Below, piece after piece: positions 14,101 to 24,259 of a stretch of DNA of 64,000 bases; within the stretch, counting starts at the first letter, position 1, and each line of letters begins with the position of its first letter. This stretch comes from Schistosoma haematobium (lineage: Eukaryota > Platyhelminthes > Trematoda > Strigeidida > Schistosomatidae), in NCBI RefSeq assembly GCF_000699445.3, contig NC_067197.1, positions 33,277,809 to 33,341,808 on the forward strand, in the 5' to 3' direction. The notes under the pieces are model-generated. The model saw only the letters and a list, made by a program, of their open reading frames with translations. It searched no databases and had not been told where the DNA came from. The translations under genes were made by a program, and so were the position numbers.

Positions 14101-15921
14101 CTTGTAAAACGGCACAAATAACATTTATAAATAATTTTATAACGTCACTTAATTTAACGTGCAAACAGTCATCAATAATTCGAATAATTGAGTACAAATA
14201 TTCACGACCATCTACAACACATGCATGTTCCATGTTTATTGATAGACGAAATAGACTTTGATAGTTCGTGTTTTACTTTATAAACTACAGTCGACTGATA
14301 TGCACTAGAGGCTACAAATATATGTTTCCATCTTTTGATCTTTATCAAGCTATCCAATAAAACAGAGCGTTCCCAACCGCTAATGGCCATTCAGAATTGA
14401 CACTTACTCCACAACGAAAATTTAAGAAATAAATTCCCTTATACAACCGGAATCCTAAAGTCTTGAAATATGGAAAAGGGTATTCGGATGAAAAATCGAA
14501 CTACTGAACTTCTCAGACTATTTAAAAATATAACGTACATTCATGACTTAGGATTACGGATCTTTGGTTGATCAGAATTGCTTTCTATCCCCAAATGATT
14601 AAAACCTCTACATTTAAGCTAAGAAAACGGTTTAGAAAGACAAATATTATTGTTTTGTACGTCTGAAAAGTTGTTAAGTAGTACGGAAGTAACAATTTGC
14701 AGTACGAATATGTCGGTATACAAAACTTTTACTATTCCTAGACACTTATACAGTCAATATGGCAACCTCACGCTTTGAATGAGAAACTGTTGTGATGTAT
14801 TTAAATTACACCAGAGACTTAAGCTACCTACTACAATTCAATGAACTTTTTGCGACAAGATGAGACTTTAGAAAACAAAGATTCAAATCAGTAAATTTTA
14901 AGCTGGTCATCACTAAAGAAAACTTTGCATACAACACTAAGATAGTGGTCACTTTCATGAATACTAACCAAGAACGTTTCTTAACCATATATGTATAGAC
15001 AGGCATGATTTGTTTTATTTTTCAAGGTTTAATTTGTACCAAGTTCTAAGCAACTAAGTTCAGGTTCATTATATGGGCATAAAAACGATGTGAACAACTA
15101 GAAATTTAGTGTGATTGTCACCCAACCATTTATGACTCCATAAGAGGCAAACGTGATACAAATTTAAGGGCAAGAGACCGGTTGTATGATGAATAATAGC
15201 GCCCTAATAGCACTCTGACAACAACATTTTAAAAACTTGGATTAAAAAACACTTCCCAATTTACCATCTGGAGGTTACTTGGAACTATAAAAGCCAGTCC
15301 TTGAAATGTCTCAATACTCCAAATGACTACGTAACTTAGCTGATATCTATAATTTTTCAAGCTCTACAACTAATCACCAAGAATTGGGATGAAAATATTT
15401 TAAAAATCTCTAGCTTGTGAACCGATAGTAACTGAATAATTACATGCATTCACACTTACGAATTCAAAATTTACGCCTCCGATATTTGAGAACTCTTGTG
15501 CAATCGTCGGAAACTCTCGAATGATATAAGTTGATGCAAATTGTCTCTGGATTTCTCGAGGAACGAGTCTGAGCAGCAGGGCAGAAGAATGGGCCTGGAG
15601 ATCGAAATCACCTAAATCGCGCAAACCAGCTCCGAAATTGGAGCTATTAGTACGATGCGTTGATTTAGAGGTTATTTCGATTTACTGAACAAAAGAAACG
15701 AAACTTACATAGCTGATCTTAGACTACGATCGTTCCAAAGGCAGTTCCTTTTAGTACTGGGAATACCCGAAAGCATGGAATTCAATGAAGTAAGGACCTG
15801 AAGACAATTTTACAGTAATAGGCAAGAGGTATGTTTATGTAAGGTTTGATAATTCAATATTCAATACAACGGCACAATCATAGGTGAATTTCAACTTAAT
15901 ACATGAACTCGTACTCACACC

Positions 15922-15954
<33 letters not shown>

Positions 15955-17636
15955 CAAAAAGTCACATGTTTAGACAGGCTAACATTGCTTCCAGGTCACG
16001 CAAATTAAAATATTTTTGAGCGATACTTGAGATGAATAAATTTTACGGATGAATAATCCATCTACAAATAAGTGAGTACAAACATCCTACAAAGAAAATT
16101 ATCAAAACTACGGTCATGAAAGTTTCTTCTAACCATCATCCTTATGTTATTGATTTAGATACTGAAGATGGCACAGGTATTCAGTGTTTGACAGCGCTTT
16201 ACCAGTAACACGTTCTAATATAACTCGTACCCACCAAGAGAAATCAAAAAACAGAATCGAGGAGATCAGAAGTTGTATTCGACGATTGCTAATATATCGG
16301 AATTATCTGATCTAATCTGGCTAGCGATTGCAGTAGCAGTTGAGCACGGCGTTCCCACACGTGATCTGGTGAGGATGCATGACCGAGCGCCTTCAGCTAG
16401 GTGAGTCCACTAAAACTAATGTGGTCAGCATCCAATGTCGAAATCTTACAGAGCTATTTATTTTGGGGATTTATTTACCGCTACAATACCATACGAAACG
16501 TTATTCACTTTGCATGTCAACAAAATATTGGTAAGAACTGAGTCTAATTCCATTCGAGCAAACCAGGAGTAGATCACAGACGATAAAATAACATTTGTTC
16601 CTACACAAAACACTACATGTTTGGATAACTTTCAACTTAATTATTTAATAATAAAAAACTTTAGATTGGGAAACATGAAATTGGTGATAAGTTAATACCT
16701 ACAGTGGTTGCAACCAACATTAGTAAAAGTTAAGCACCTGTAATTGACCGAGTAAGTTTAATTAAACAGGATATACATAACCTTTTCTCATACTTTTTAA
16801 GACAGTAGTTATCGAGCTACAAAATTGTTATGGTAATGAAAGACAATAGTAATTATGTGTAATAGTCTCGCTCAGTAACGAGAATTCGGAAATAAAAAAG
16901 TTTCTCAATAAGATATCAAGTATAAATTATAAAAATATATAAAAATTATTGCAACATTGAATCAGGCATATTCATGATCACAATGATCAGAATTACCAAT
17001 GAACGACGATGACTGAAGTGTAACGTTCAAAGTGCTAAAACTATTAGTAAAAAATTCACGCTAGAAATTATGTGTCCACTAAATATCATTACTCAATTTT
17101 ATTACCGGTTACAAAACTTACATCGAAACGCCCAACCAAATCAGAATTATTATTCAAAACTATTTCCAACATACGAACCAAAAACTTTTGTACAACGTCA
17201 CAGGCAGCTACTGAAATTAGAAGTTATACGAAAACCCACTTGATTTAGACAGTTTGGCGAGTGGCTAGAAAATTACGATGAATAATTATTTTTCAGTATA
17301 GGACAAATACCACAAAAATTCCATCCAAAACCTTCTTTAAAAGAGTTTCTGACATGCTTTCTTTAAAATTAAAAGACCGTTTGAAGAGAAGTTCTGAGAT
17401 AATGAACAAGTCTGTACCAACATACCGGAAATGGAAAGTAATAAATCTTTTTGCTGGAGCGCATTATCCGGACAGCTGCTAATAGCGTTTCCCACACATA
17501 AAATTACATCTCTTGCTTGAAAGTATTCTAAATTTTCCAAAGTTTGAACATCGTGGAGTAGATGAAGTAAGTTATTGCCTTGAAACAAGCTGGAGGGCTG
17601 ACTATTGAGGAGCACCAACTTTGAAAACCGCTCCAT
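609..17636 (-). CDS. SYCP2: SYCP2-like meiotic chromosome-axis protein, whole locus (15 exons placed)
   Basis: SYCP2 is a lateral-element protein of the synaptonemal complex; with SYCP3 it organises meiotic chromosome axes. Seen here: conceptual splicing of minus-strand exons gives an ARM-like N-terminal domain (17.6-13.9 kb), then an SLR/PH-like domain (12.9-9.6 kb) with the string FWLDFNLG, where vertebrate SYCP2 as I remember it has FWIDFNLG. Other matching stretches are LGDFDLQ (vertebrate DAGDYELQ) and LNSMLSGIP (vertebrate MNAMLDKMP). The remaining exons (7.5-0.6 kb) encode a Ser/Thr-rich, low-complexity tail ending in a basic stretch, as in the long disordered tail of SYCP2. Nearly all junctions keep phase; one short exon near 14.85 kb is provisional, and the start ATG at 17636 may not be the true first codon. 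The C-terminal coiled coil that binds SYCP3 in vertebrates is not obvious. SYCP2L is the alternative family member. The assignment rests on remembered family sequence, not on a search. Confidence 0.72.
2160..2188. repeat. (TA)n microsatellite
   Basis: About 14 TA units inside the last intron of the SYCP2-like gene. Confidence 0.9.
2352..2441 (-). CDS. SYCP2: SYCP2-like exon, basic patch
   Basis: A 90-bp exon, phase 1 at both ends (acceptor CTTTATAG, donor GTAAGT). Encodes LKGKTRRGSKQLTTKRKI, which could be a nuclear localisation or DNA-contact patch. Confidence 0.65.
2927..3245 (-). CDS. SYCP2: SYCP2-like exon, disordered tail
   Basis: A 319-bp exon after a TTGAACAG acceptor, with donor GTAATA in phase 1. 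Acidic at first, then Ser/Lys-rich. Contains LVGDDSPIHNVLPTS and CPLTPEEYTG. Confidence 0.65.
4392..4600 (+). repeat. Smα-like tRNA-derived SINE with decayed hammerhead motif
   Basis: A pol III box A-like string (TGGCTCAGTGGTC, 4398-4410) and box B-like string (GGTCGTGGGTTAGATTT, 4442-4458) are followed by the hammerhead-like segment 4481-4520 and then GTCCAGTGCTTCCAGG. This order is that of the schistosome Smα SINE, whose transcripts contain a hammerhead ribozyme. Here the CUGANGA box reads CCGAAGA and stem II is poorly paired, so the ribozyme is probably dead. It sits in an intron of the SYCP2-like gene, antisense to it. Confidence 0.68.
4758..4978 (-). CDS. SYCP2: SYCP2-like exon, disordered tail
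   Basis: A 221-bp exon, phase 1 in after TTTTGTAG and phase 0 out at GTAAGT. Contains FEEFVDNLSSVSSFK and LAKSPKSNSDPI. Confidence 0.65.
6250..6300 (+). ncRNA. minimal type I hammerhead-like motif
   Basis: In order: CTGACGA (6264-6270), a short helix, GAAA (6285-6288), the tiny self-complementary ACGCGCGT, and cleavage triplet GTC (6294-6296). Stem II can form only about three pairs and stem I is weak. The surrounding 6195-6420 looks like a dispersed repeat in an intron. The same motif, with an internal deletion, recurs on the minus strand near 63.45 kb. Confidence 0.5.
6570..6685 (-). CDS. SYCP2: SYCP2-like exon, disordered tail
   Basis: A 116-bp exon, phase 2 in after TTTCAG and phase 1 out at GTAAAT. 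Encodes MDTSPVICLN and VDLNEFDVKTPENI. Confidence 0.65.
6949..7328 (-). CDS. SYCP2: SYCP2-like exon, disordered tail
   Basis: A 380-bp exon after acceptor CTGTAG, with donor GTAAGT in phase 2. Acidic and Ser/Thr-rich, with motifs ACSPIVYNS and VIVSPVTSV. Confidence 0.68.
7382..7540 (-). CDS. SYCP2: SYCP2-like exon, disordered tail
   Basis: Fifty-three codons between TTACAG and GTAATT, phase 0 at both ends. Ser/Thr-rich, with one SP motif (ATSPVNVDS). Confidence 0.65.
7541..9643. other. intron of SYCP2-like gene
   Basis: AT-rich. I see no exon, RNA gene or recognisable transposon. Adjoining exons are in matching phase (0/0), so no missing exon is needed. Confidence 0.5.
9644..9867 (-). CDS. 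SYCP2: SYCP2-like exon, end of SLR domain
   Basis: A 224-bp exon, phase 1 in (acceptor CGATTCCTAG) and phase 0 out (donor GTACGT). Encodes TGVIVVRFTM, KSVSGYVIEARIIVSAL and NFFQLKFTSS, alternating beta-type strands, followed by a helix ending LKRLQSLHQ. This fits the closing part of a PH-like fold. Confidence 0.65.
9868..12365. other. large intron of SYCP2-like gene with a repeat fragment
   Basis: About 2.5 kb. Positions 10,640-10,960 contain a segment with GTCCCCTAAGAAAACCA that resembles 55,125-55,215 (and its inverted copy near 37.4 kb), so it is a copy of a dispersed family. The rest is unremarkable AT-rich sequence. Confidence 0.45.
12366..12444 (-). CDS. SYCP2: SYCP2-like exon in SLR domain
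   Basis: Follows acceptor TTTTACAG and encodes SSYTWEILTIYPELLDCLDIK, similar to QWEAVTVPEEKVQIYSIE in vertebrates. The donor GTAGGT ends it at 12366 in phase 1, as the next exon needs. A second donor at 12362 would break phase. Confidence 0.65.
12820..12939 (-). CDS. SYCP2: SYCP2-like exon, start of SLR domain
   Basis: Forty codons between acceptor TTTATTTTAAG and donor GTATGT, in phase 0 at both ends. It contains GDVFWLDFNLGTN, the most diagnostic string of the locus; the vertebrate counterpart is EEFWIDFNLGSQ. Confidence 0.78.
13911..13956 (-). CDS. SYCP2: SYCP2-like exon, end of ARM-like domain
   Basis: Between acceptor ATTCTAG and donor GTAAGT, phase 2 in and phase 0 out. Encodes IISLPCEALKLCDLY, matching the vertebrate FTFPCLSAFLGKYE stretch just before the SLR domain. 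The acceptor could lie further upstream in the same open frame. Confidence 0.6.
14835..14865 (-). CDS. SYCP2: candidate SYCP2-like micro-exon
   Basis: Only 31 bp between TTTTCTAAAG and a GTAGTA donor. Its CRKKFIEL frame resembles the vertebrate CRIFLNLVN stretch, and its exit phase fits the next exon. Its entry phase fits only if exon 4 uses the weaker donor at 15444. Tentative. Confidence 0.35.
15444..15643 (-). CDS. SYCP2: SYCP2-like exon 4
   Basis: Encodes ISNFGAGLRDLGDFDLQ followed by LLLRLVPREIQRQFASTYI, the best-matching ARM segment of the gene. Two donors are possible: GTAAGT, ending the exon at 15460 in phase 0, or GTAATT, ending it at 15444 in phase 1. The first is the stronger splice site. 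The second is the only one that keeps phase with the candidate short exon at 14835-14865. Confidence 0.7.
15709..15797 (-). CDS. SYCP2: SYCP2-like exon 3
   Basis: An 89-bp exon between acceptor TTGTCTTCAG and donor GTAAGT, phase 0 in and phase 2 out. Encodes VLTSLNSMLSGIPSTKRN, which lines up with the vertebrate segment around MNAMLDKMPQDAR. It is separated from exon 4 by an intron of only 65 bp. Confidence 0.7.
15922..15954. repeat. (ATT)n microsatellite
   Basis: About eleven ATT units in the intron between SYCP2-like exons 2 and 3. Confidence 0.9.
17122..17210 (-). CDS. SYCP2: SYCP2-like exon 2
   Basis: An 89-bp exon between acceptor CTAATTTCAG and donor GTAAGT. Enters in phase 1 and leaves in phase 0. 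Encodes VVQKFLVRMLEIVLNNN, an amphipathic ARM-type helix. It is too short for simple ORF calling and was found from the splice sites. Confidence 0.68.
17426..17636 (-). CDS. SYCP2: SYCP2-like exon 1 (or first recognisable exon)
   Basis: Starts at ATG 17636 and ends before the donor GTATGT, in phase 1. Encodes a leucine-rich helical stretch containing LLHLLHDVQTLENLEYFQ and DVILCVGNAISS, in line with the start of the SYCP2 ARM-like domain. A CAG lies just upstream (GCCGCAG), so this could instead be an internal exon with a 5' exon still further upstream; vertebrate SYCP2 has about 30 more residues here. Confidence 0.65.
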
Positions 17637-18689
17637 ACAGTGTTCTGCGGCTTACTGCGCACAAAGTGAAATAACGTTAAGTAGTTAAACAATCATGATC
17701 ATTTTGTGTCACGTTCTGCAGCGCACACACAACGTTATTCGTTTAGTTGTCTTGAGACGCGAAAATAGTCAGGAGACTAGTCTACAATATCATTCACTTA
17801 TTGAAGTGATTGCATATTAAAGGAACGAATAACTGTAAATTACTTAATCACTACCTCTATAATATGCTGATTCAGCCTCGTATTATGAGGCCATATAAAC
17901 ACTGTACTTAATTATTTTACGTGTGGTCACATTGCGATAGAAACGCTTCATCATTTCAGCTACGAACGTGAAGTCAGCTGAGGACATTATAGTTTGCTGG
18001 CACCCAATTCGGACAGTTACATTACTTTGGTGAACGTCAACTTGATAGGAAAGCCAATATATTACTTTATCCAGAATCACACAATGCCTTGCAAGACGTC
18101 ACTATCCAAAACAGTGGTGTTATTTAGGTTTCGTGAATAGATCATGAGATTCATTACCAACACCTATGACATTCGTGAGGAATATTGATTATCACACAGC
18201 AAATAAAGTTTCCGTGGAATTGGCAAAACAAAATTAATCACCAATAAACACAACAAGCATTATTTTATAATCATGCCAAATCCCTCGTACATCCCGCATG
18301 ACATAGTAGTATGATGATCTTCCCTCTGAGTCTGGTCTCATTCAGCTACTTGAAAATTTACACCATCATATGAATCACTAAACAGAAGACTAGACACCCT
18401 GGGAAACGTACCTTAAGCAACAAAGGCTTATTAAGTATGTTCTTTTGAGCGCCAATATGTCTGAAACCTTTTACTTTCCTCCTGTTGGTTGATCTTGTTT
18501 GCATCAACAGTTCAGCAAGTTGCGTTGTCAAGGTTCGCTCCACAATTATACTGCTGAAGACCTTATATGCCTGTCTTTATCTAGCTCTGCTCCTACAGCA
18601 GCCACCGTCAGCACTTGAGAAAGTTAATTATTTTAATAGGATATTGTGTATTAACGTTTGGATTGTTAAATTATTGTAGCTGTAAACAG

Positions 18690-20840
18690 GCCCTAATAAG
18701 TCTTCGACATTGATGCTCATCTCATTATTTTATTGGACACATATCGGTACATTCACATCTGACTTCTGATTTCACTCGGTTTGGGATCTTTCGAATATAA
18801 AGTTGGTAGGGGTAAAAGCTCTGTCAAACCCTGAGTACATAATTTATACGTAACGTGAAACTTCTGTATGGAAATTTTTGCACCTTCAATGTTTATTATT
18901 GTCAACTAAAAAGATTTTGAAATATTTCATTCAGTTAAGTTGTACTATCAGATAATACATATTGGTTTACATTCAAATTCTCCTGAATAAGCAAATATAA
19001 TGTACATTCTCATCTGTTCGTCTAAAACAACATCAATCTTACCAGTCAAAGCTTGACATGTTCCGTCTCGTGAATCTTCGTAATTAACTAATGAATTTTC
19101 ACTTTCTGATTAATAATAGACCACTAGTGTCTTAGTTTGTAAGAAATGAATAGGGAAGCCTGAATACCACTATTTTAGAGTCACATAAAATAAAAAAAAC
19201 CAATCACTGACATCCTACTATGTTCTATCGTGCGTTTTTGAAATATTAATACAACTGTTTTGAGGAACGTTCGATATTAAGTGTTTATACATTAATCTGG
19301 CACTCTTCAGACGTAACAGGTCTCCGTATTAATTTATCTTACGGCTGTGTTATTCCACGCTGAAAAGAAAATTAACTTGGCAACTGACGATAAGAAGTGA
19401 GGATGTAGTCGGTTTAAGTACCATCTTTCTCTGATAGCTACAGGCATGGTAAAAATGCTAGATCCTTTCAAAGCCATTCGCCGCTTCATTTCAACGACTT
19501 TGAATAGCCAGACAATAGGCGGTCATTCCAAATTTAACTTGATGTGGGATGGTGCGTTGTCCATTGGGTTGCACGAACATCAGATGTTTTCATATTTAAG
19601 TGGTCTTTTGCTGTGGCAAAGCCACAAAATCATTGCGACGAACATTTATATAGCCCTCACAGTCTTGTAGTTTACACTTTCGATTGATTATCAATTTGCA
19701 ACTACTCGATTTCCGTATTTTGAGGGAAACTTTGTACGGTTTGTTTTATTTTTGGCGACAATTTTTGGTGGAGGGCATCCAGTTCTGCTTGCCTGGATTA
19801 ATTAGGATACGCCAATGTTTTTGTCATCATATGCTACTGACATGCTTAGGAGGACGAACTTTCACAAGTAGGCTCGAACAATTACGAAGTCCAAACTGTA
19901 TAGTTCATCATATTCTTAGACTTTGTAGTCGATTGAATATCGACAAAACTCACATCTTCCATGGTGATAAGTATTGCATTATTCAGACGAAGTAAGAGTT
20001 CTGTATAGATTAAACGCAGTTACTTTTTATTTAAAAACAATCAATAAGTAGATAAGACTCTAGCTTACCTAACGCTTGCGTTTGTGTAGTATTCTTTACG
20101 ATAGGAAATATTGATCCGAATGCAACAGTGTGAAGACGTGACAGGAACTGTTTGCTACAAGAAGTTTTTGTAGTGGTATCTTTAACTTAATTATACATCC
20201 AACATTTAAGCTGATTTTTTGCGTCAAATGCTACTCTTCCTGTACTAGTAGTAATGATGCGTCAACAAAGTTCTCCCAATCTTTATTTTAGTCTTGTTTG
20301 TAGTCCCATGGGAAAATACACCGGTAATCTTGACGGGTAAATGGTGTCTTTATAGGTACACCTTTCTCTACGAAAACGTGTCCTACTGCATCAATTTAGG
20401 CGTTTCGCTAGAATGTTGCGTTGTATGTATAAATGTCTTCACTATGACAGTGTTTTCGGATGGATACTTGTAGTGGCATTATTTCGTAACCATGTGGTCT
20501 TCAAAGCCAAGCATATAATAACTGAAAAGATGTATATTCAACGTTCAAAAATTGGAGAAGTTCGGCAGTGGTGGACACAGGGACATTCTTTCAATCGGAT
20601 GGCATGGCTCGGCTTTGCAGACGTGCTGACTACGTGTAACTTAATAGTACTCACATTCGATATATCATTCTATCACAAGCACAAATGTGTTCTTTAGATG
20701 TACTAGGTATCCCCGTTCATTGTCACGATACGGTGGGTCAGCGTAGACAGTGACGTGACTTCCACGTAAGATCTCCCAGATTAGGCAGTTACATGACAAA
20801 TTTACCGTTTTGGGATTAGGTCTGCAATCAAAATAGTATT
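18690..20840. repeat. fragments of a dispersed repeat
   Basis: Positions 18,696-18,830 (TCTTCGACATTGATG, then GACTTCTGATTTCACT) and 20,700-20,830 resemble two ends of the segment 40,380-40,750, so a split copy of one family flanks about 1.9 kb here. The intervening 18.85-20.7 kb has short frames on both strands, but I recognised no protein in them. Confidence 0.4.
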
Positions 20841-21189
20841 AGTACCGAACTGCACTATAATTATACACACTTACAGGATTTGTAGTGCGGAAGATTGGGC
20901 ATATTTCTTATATTTATCTTTAAACGATTCATTTGTCAATATAAAACACAGTTGTAGTCAACTTCTAAATTGTTTATCCACATTATCTTTCATATTCAGA
21001 AATTCGCTAGGTTGTTCACCGACATAGACTTGATAATTAGAAAGTTCTGAGCCTTTCAAGTAGTTGACAGAAGCCATAAGTTGCATATAAGGAAACGCAT
21101 GAGAACCTTCTCAGCTTGCTGCAATTCTGAAAAACAACGAATTTATCGTGAAACACGACTAAACTTCGTTGACAGTATCAGTGTCTTAC

Positions 21190-21310
21190 TTGTAGACCGT
21201 GCTCGATACTTTCCACCCCTCTATGAATTTCTCATAGTCATTTGGTGACAACAAAGAAGCTACAGGCGGCAGATAAACGGACTCAAAAGCTTCAGTTAGT
21301 AATAGGAAAT
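21190..21310 (-). CDS. probable orphan exon of an unidentified gene
   Basis: A 121-bp open segment between acceptor TTTTTCTCAG and donor GTAAGA, phase 1 in and phase 2 out. Encodes LLTEAFESVYLPPVASLLSP then DYEKFIEGWKVSSTVY. A further acceptor (GTTGTTTTTCAG) lies about 65 bp downstream, but no frame after it keeps phase and stays open for long. I do not recognise the family. It may be a real gene interrupted by the flanking repeats, or a decayed fragment. Confidence 0.35.
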
Positions 21311-22614
21311 CTGAGAAAAATTCAATTACATGATCCACAATACCATTAACAATTCGCTATTTACATACAATAAGTACTGTTCAAATATTACTCGTCAGTA
21401 TGCATTAAAACTTTGTATATAACTGTGTAAGATATTACGGATTCAGTGGGACTGTAATTTATGGACGACCTTTGAATGAGGGTTATAAAGTTGTTTGAAG
21501 AATAAGGGTTATGACTTACAGTTGGTGGTTAGGGTTAGGAATTAGGTTTAGGGTTTTCATCACGAACTGACATCAGTTATAATAACAAGACTCTAGTTAA
21601 CCAAAGGGATGAATGAATTTCGCTCCAAAATCTGAGACCTGCCATCGTAAATATGATTGGTTCGTCCATAAATTATTGTCTCATTACGGATTCTGTTTAT
21701 AGAAATTCATTCGTAAATCCTATAACAGACACATCATAGATTCGAATTAACTAACACATTATTTAGTTACCATGCCCAAAACAAGCACTCATCGCTTTAC
21801 GTATGGAAAACATGTGACCAATTAATTTGGTAGATGAGGTAGACATTTCCTGTTGTACTGTTGCTAATATAATTTTTCAAATGTACGTTACATAAAAATA
21901 TGTCAATCCAGTTGAAGACGATGACACGTATAATGGATAGAATTGTTTATGGCTGTACATTAGGAACTTATGTAATATTCATAAATAGTTTAACGCTTAA
22001 TTGTTTCAATCTACATTTAATGAACAACTGCTAACACCATAGTTAAGGAAGTGAAGCGAATGTAGGTGTATCTAAAGCTCACTTTTGCATAAAACTCTGA
22101 TTACTGTCTATTTTTGACTTGATAGCTGGTGAATATCACTTGCTTGAGTCTGCATTGTTACAAATAATCACCGTTAGATCAAAACTAGTGATAGATTGAA
22201 GGGTAACAGTCTTGGCGGAATGTACGCGCCCCTGTTCAATTATTGGCTGAATAGTTCTAAACAAATATCAATCGGTTGGTCGAACTTTGCTCATGTTTCG
22301 TGGACTAGACGTTTCTTTCCTGAAGATATTCTGTTCCCTCTGTCGTGATGCCAGATACTCGTCAAGGGAAGTTTAGATCTAGGCTTTTCGGTGTTAAGGG
22401 AGACGAACAAAAGAATGGATCCCCTCTAACAAGGCATGTGCAATTTGGTGCTCTTATGTGTCATGGTTCAGACTCGAATAGGGGCATGATAGTGAATCTA
22501 GTTTTGATTCAATGGCAGATGACATGGAAAGCCTTAGTTTAAATGTGGAGCAAGGGAAGAGCGTAATACATATGGTGCTTGTCGTAGGTCATAGGCTTGA
22601 ATTGAGTCATTCCG

Positions 22615-23100
22615 ATGGACAACCAAGAGGTTACTGGGTTTTTAATGGAGTTTGAGACCTGTGTAGAATCAGAGGTCATGCATGATAGTCAACGCCTGCT
22701 TTATTTGATACACTATCGTAGAGGTAGGGCGGAAGAAGACATTGAGGGGTGTGTCATGCTGGATGCCTCTGCTGGCTATAAGAAGGCCAGGGAAATTCTA
22801 AAACGGTTGTTTGGATAGGCACATGTTATTGCTCAAGAAACTTTAGAAGACTTCTTCAAAACTGCAAATTTTGATTACAATGAATCGGAACAGCTATCCG
22901 AACTTGTTATAAGAATGGAAAATCGTGCCATGGTCTTGGGACAGAAGAATACAGCCAATCTAAGTTCTTTAATTACTTTAGAGAGAATAGTAATGCTTTT
23001 ACCTCACTCTATGCAAGCTCGTTGCGCGGACTTGGAGGGTAAAGTGACTGAAGACGATAGCATCTCGTGCGAGAGTAGCTAGCAGTAGATTTGGACGGTT
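22615..23100 (+). pseudogene. BEL/Pao gag fragment
   Basis: Contains RLLYLIHYRRGRAEEDIEGC and AREILKRLFG, as in Pao-type capsid regions (RLxYLIHY...AxxxIexC). A TAG at 22816-22818 interrupts the frame; the protein sense continues directly after it. Confidence 0.7.
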
Positions 23101-23458
23101 GACGAATTGCACAAAAAAGGGTTATAGCGTAAAGATGAGTTGCCACCTGCATTCAGGACAGTGGAATGGTTCGACCGTAAAAACTAAATGCAGCATGTGT
23201 TCCGACGACCACGATCTTTATAAATGCGCACAATTTTTAGCGCTTACAGTTCAAGATCGATGGCATCACGAAAAGAGCAAAGGTATCTGTGTTGTCTCTC
23301 TTAGGCAAGAACATAAAGTTAGTGAATGTAGATTGACAAGGCGCTGTGACGTTGATATGTGTGCGAAGAAACACCACCCTCTGTTGCACAACGATTTGCA
23401 GACAGCTCAAATGATAATCTCGGTACGCAGAATTGTTGCGGATTTACTAAATCATTAA
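23099..23458 (+). pseudogene. BEL/Pao zinc-knuckle-like Gag segment
   Basis: Cys/His spacing CSMCSDDHDLYKCAQF, then DRWHHEKSKGIC, then CRLTRRCDVDMCAKKHHPLL. This is the CxxC...H...C block before the protease in BEL/Pao polyproteins. The frame ends at 23458 and continues in another frame, so there is a frameshift. Confidence 0.72.
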
Positions 23459-23787
23459 ACAGTCAGGTGTGTTTACGAATGATCTCTGTATGGTTGAGGT
23501 CAGGAAATGTCGATATTATGGGTTATGCGCTTTTGGATAGCGGTTCTGACATAACATTGATAAAGTCAAACTGTTTGAGGTCGCTTGAGCTGAAGGAAAA
23601 CCAAGCGTCAGTGGTGATTGAGACTGTGGGTGGTAATAGAACAGCGAAGATCACGAATGCGCCTTTTGAGGTATATCCTTTAGATCGGTCTGAACACTTT
23701 ATGATTGAAGGAGCTCCGATTGTGGTAAGTATACCACGGCATAAGTGTTATATTGAGTCGTCGCAGTTATGCCGGAAGACGCGCTGA
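23359..23787 (+). pseudogene. BEL/Pao aspartic-protease fragment
   Basis: Contains YALLDSGSDITLI, the DSG-type catalytic loop, followed by VVIETVGGN and CYIESSQLC. Truncated by the insertion that starts near 23789. Confidence 0.7.
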
Positions 23788-23788
23788 T

Positions 23789-24259
23789 CACTTATACTCG
23801 GAACGAGGGACCCCTGCAACTTCCACGGCCCGAAGTAAGAACAGAAGATTGGTATAAGTGAAGATTTATTAGCCCCAAAACACGACGACGAACGATGATC
23901 AAAAAGTCTAAAATACACTGGTTTATATATTGATTCTACACCCATTTTTGATTAATAATAAGATGAAATCACATACTCAGTTATAACAAATCACAGACTG
24001 AGTATAGTTCATGTCAACGGAATACAAGAATATCGTATAGTATACAGAATAAAATATCATACGACAAAAGAAAACAAATACTACAGTGAATGGTCATCAC
24101 ATTGAATTAGAAGGGAAGTAATGTTGAACAAAACTCATAATGAGTAAATCATTCGAAAAATCATATCAATAAGCCAACGAAGTCGGCAATAAACAATTTA
24201 AGTGACCACATTTAAGTGGTATACTACTAGATAGTCTAGACCCTGGATAAGTTCTAGTA
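23789..24259. mobile_element. 0.47-kb insertion in the BEL/Pao element
   Basis: It interrupts the element between SSQLC and LIGRDVPEAH, which normally lie close together. CTGAT occurs on both sides (23784-23788 and 24260-24264), a possible 5-bp target duplication. CACTTATAC (23789-23797) and GTATAAGTG (23852-23860) form a perfect inverted pair at its left end. The family was not recognised. Confidence 0.45.

Noticed and set aside
17883..18080. Minus-strand frame as a 5' exon of the SYCP2-like gene
   Set aside because: Does not resemble the SYCP2 N-terminus and lacks a phase-compatible donor to the 17.6-kb exon.
19446..20697. Several open frames of 74-103 codons
   Set aside because: No family resemblance on either strand (a DNAPSH string on the minus strand hinted at a transposase, but nothing around it agreed).
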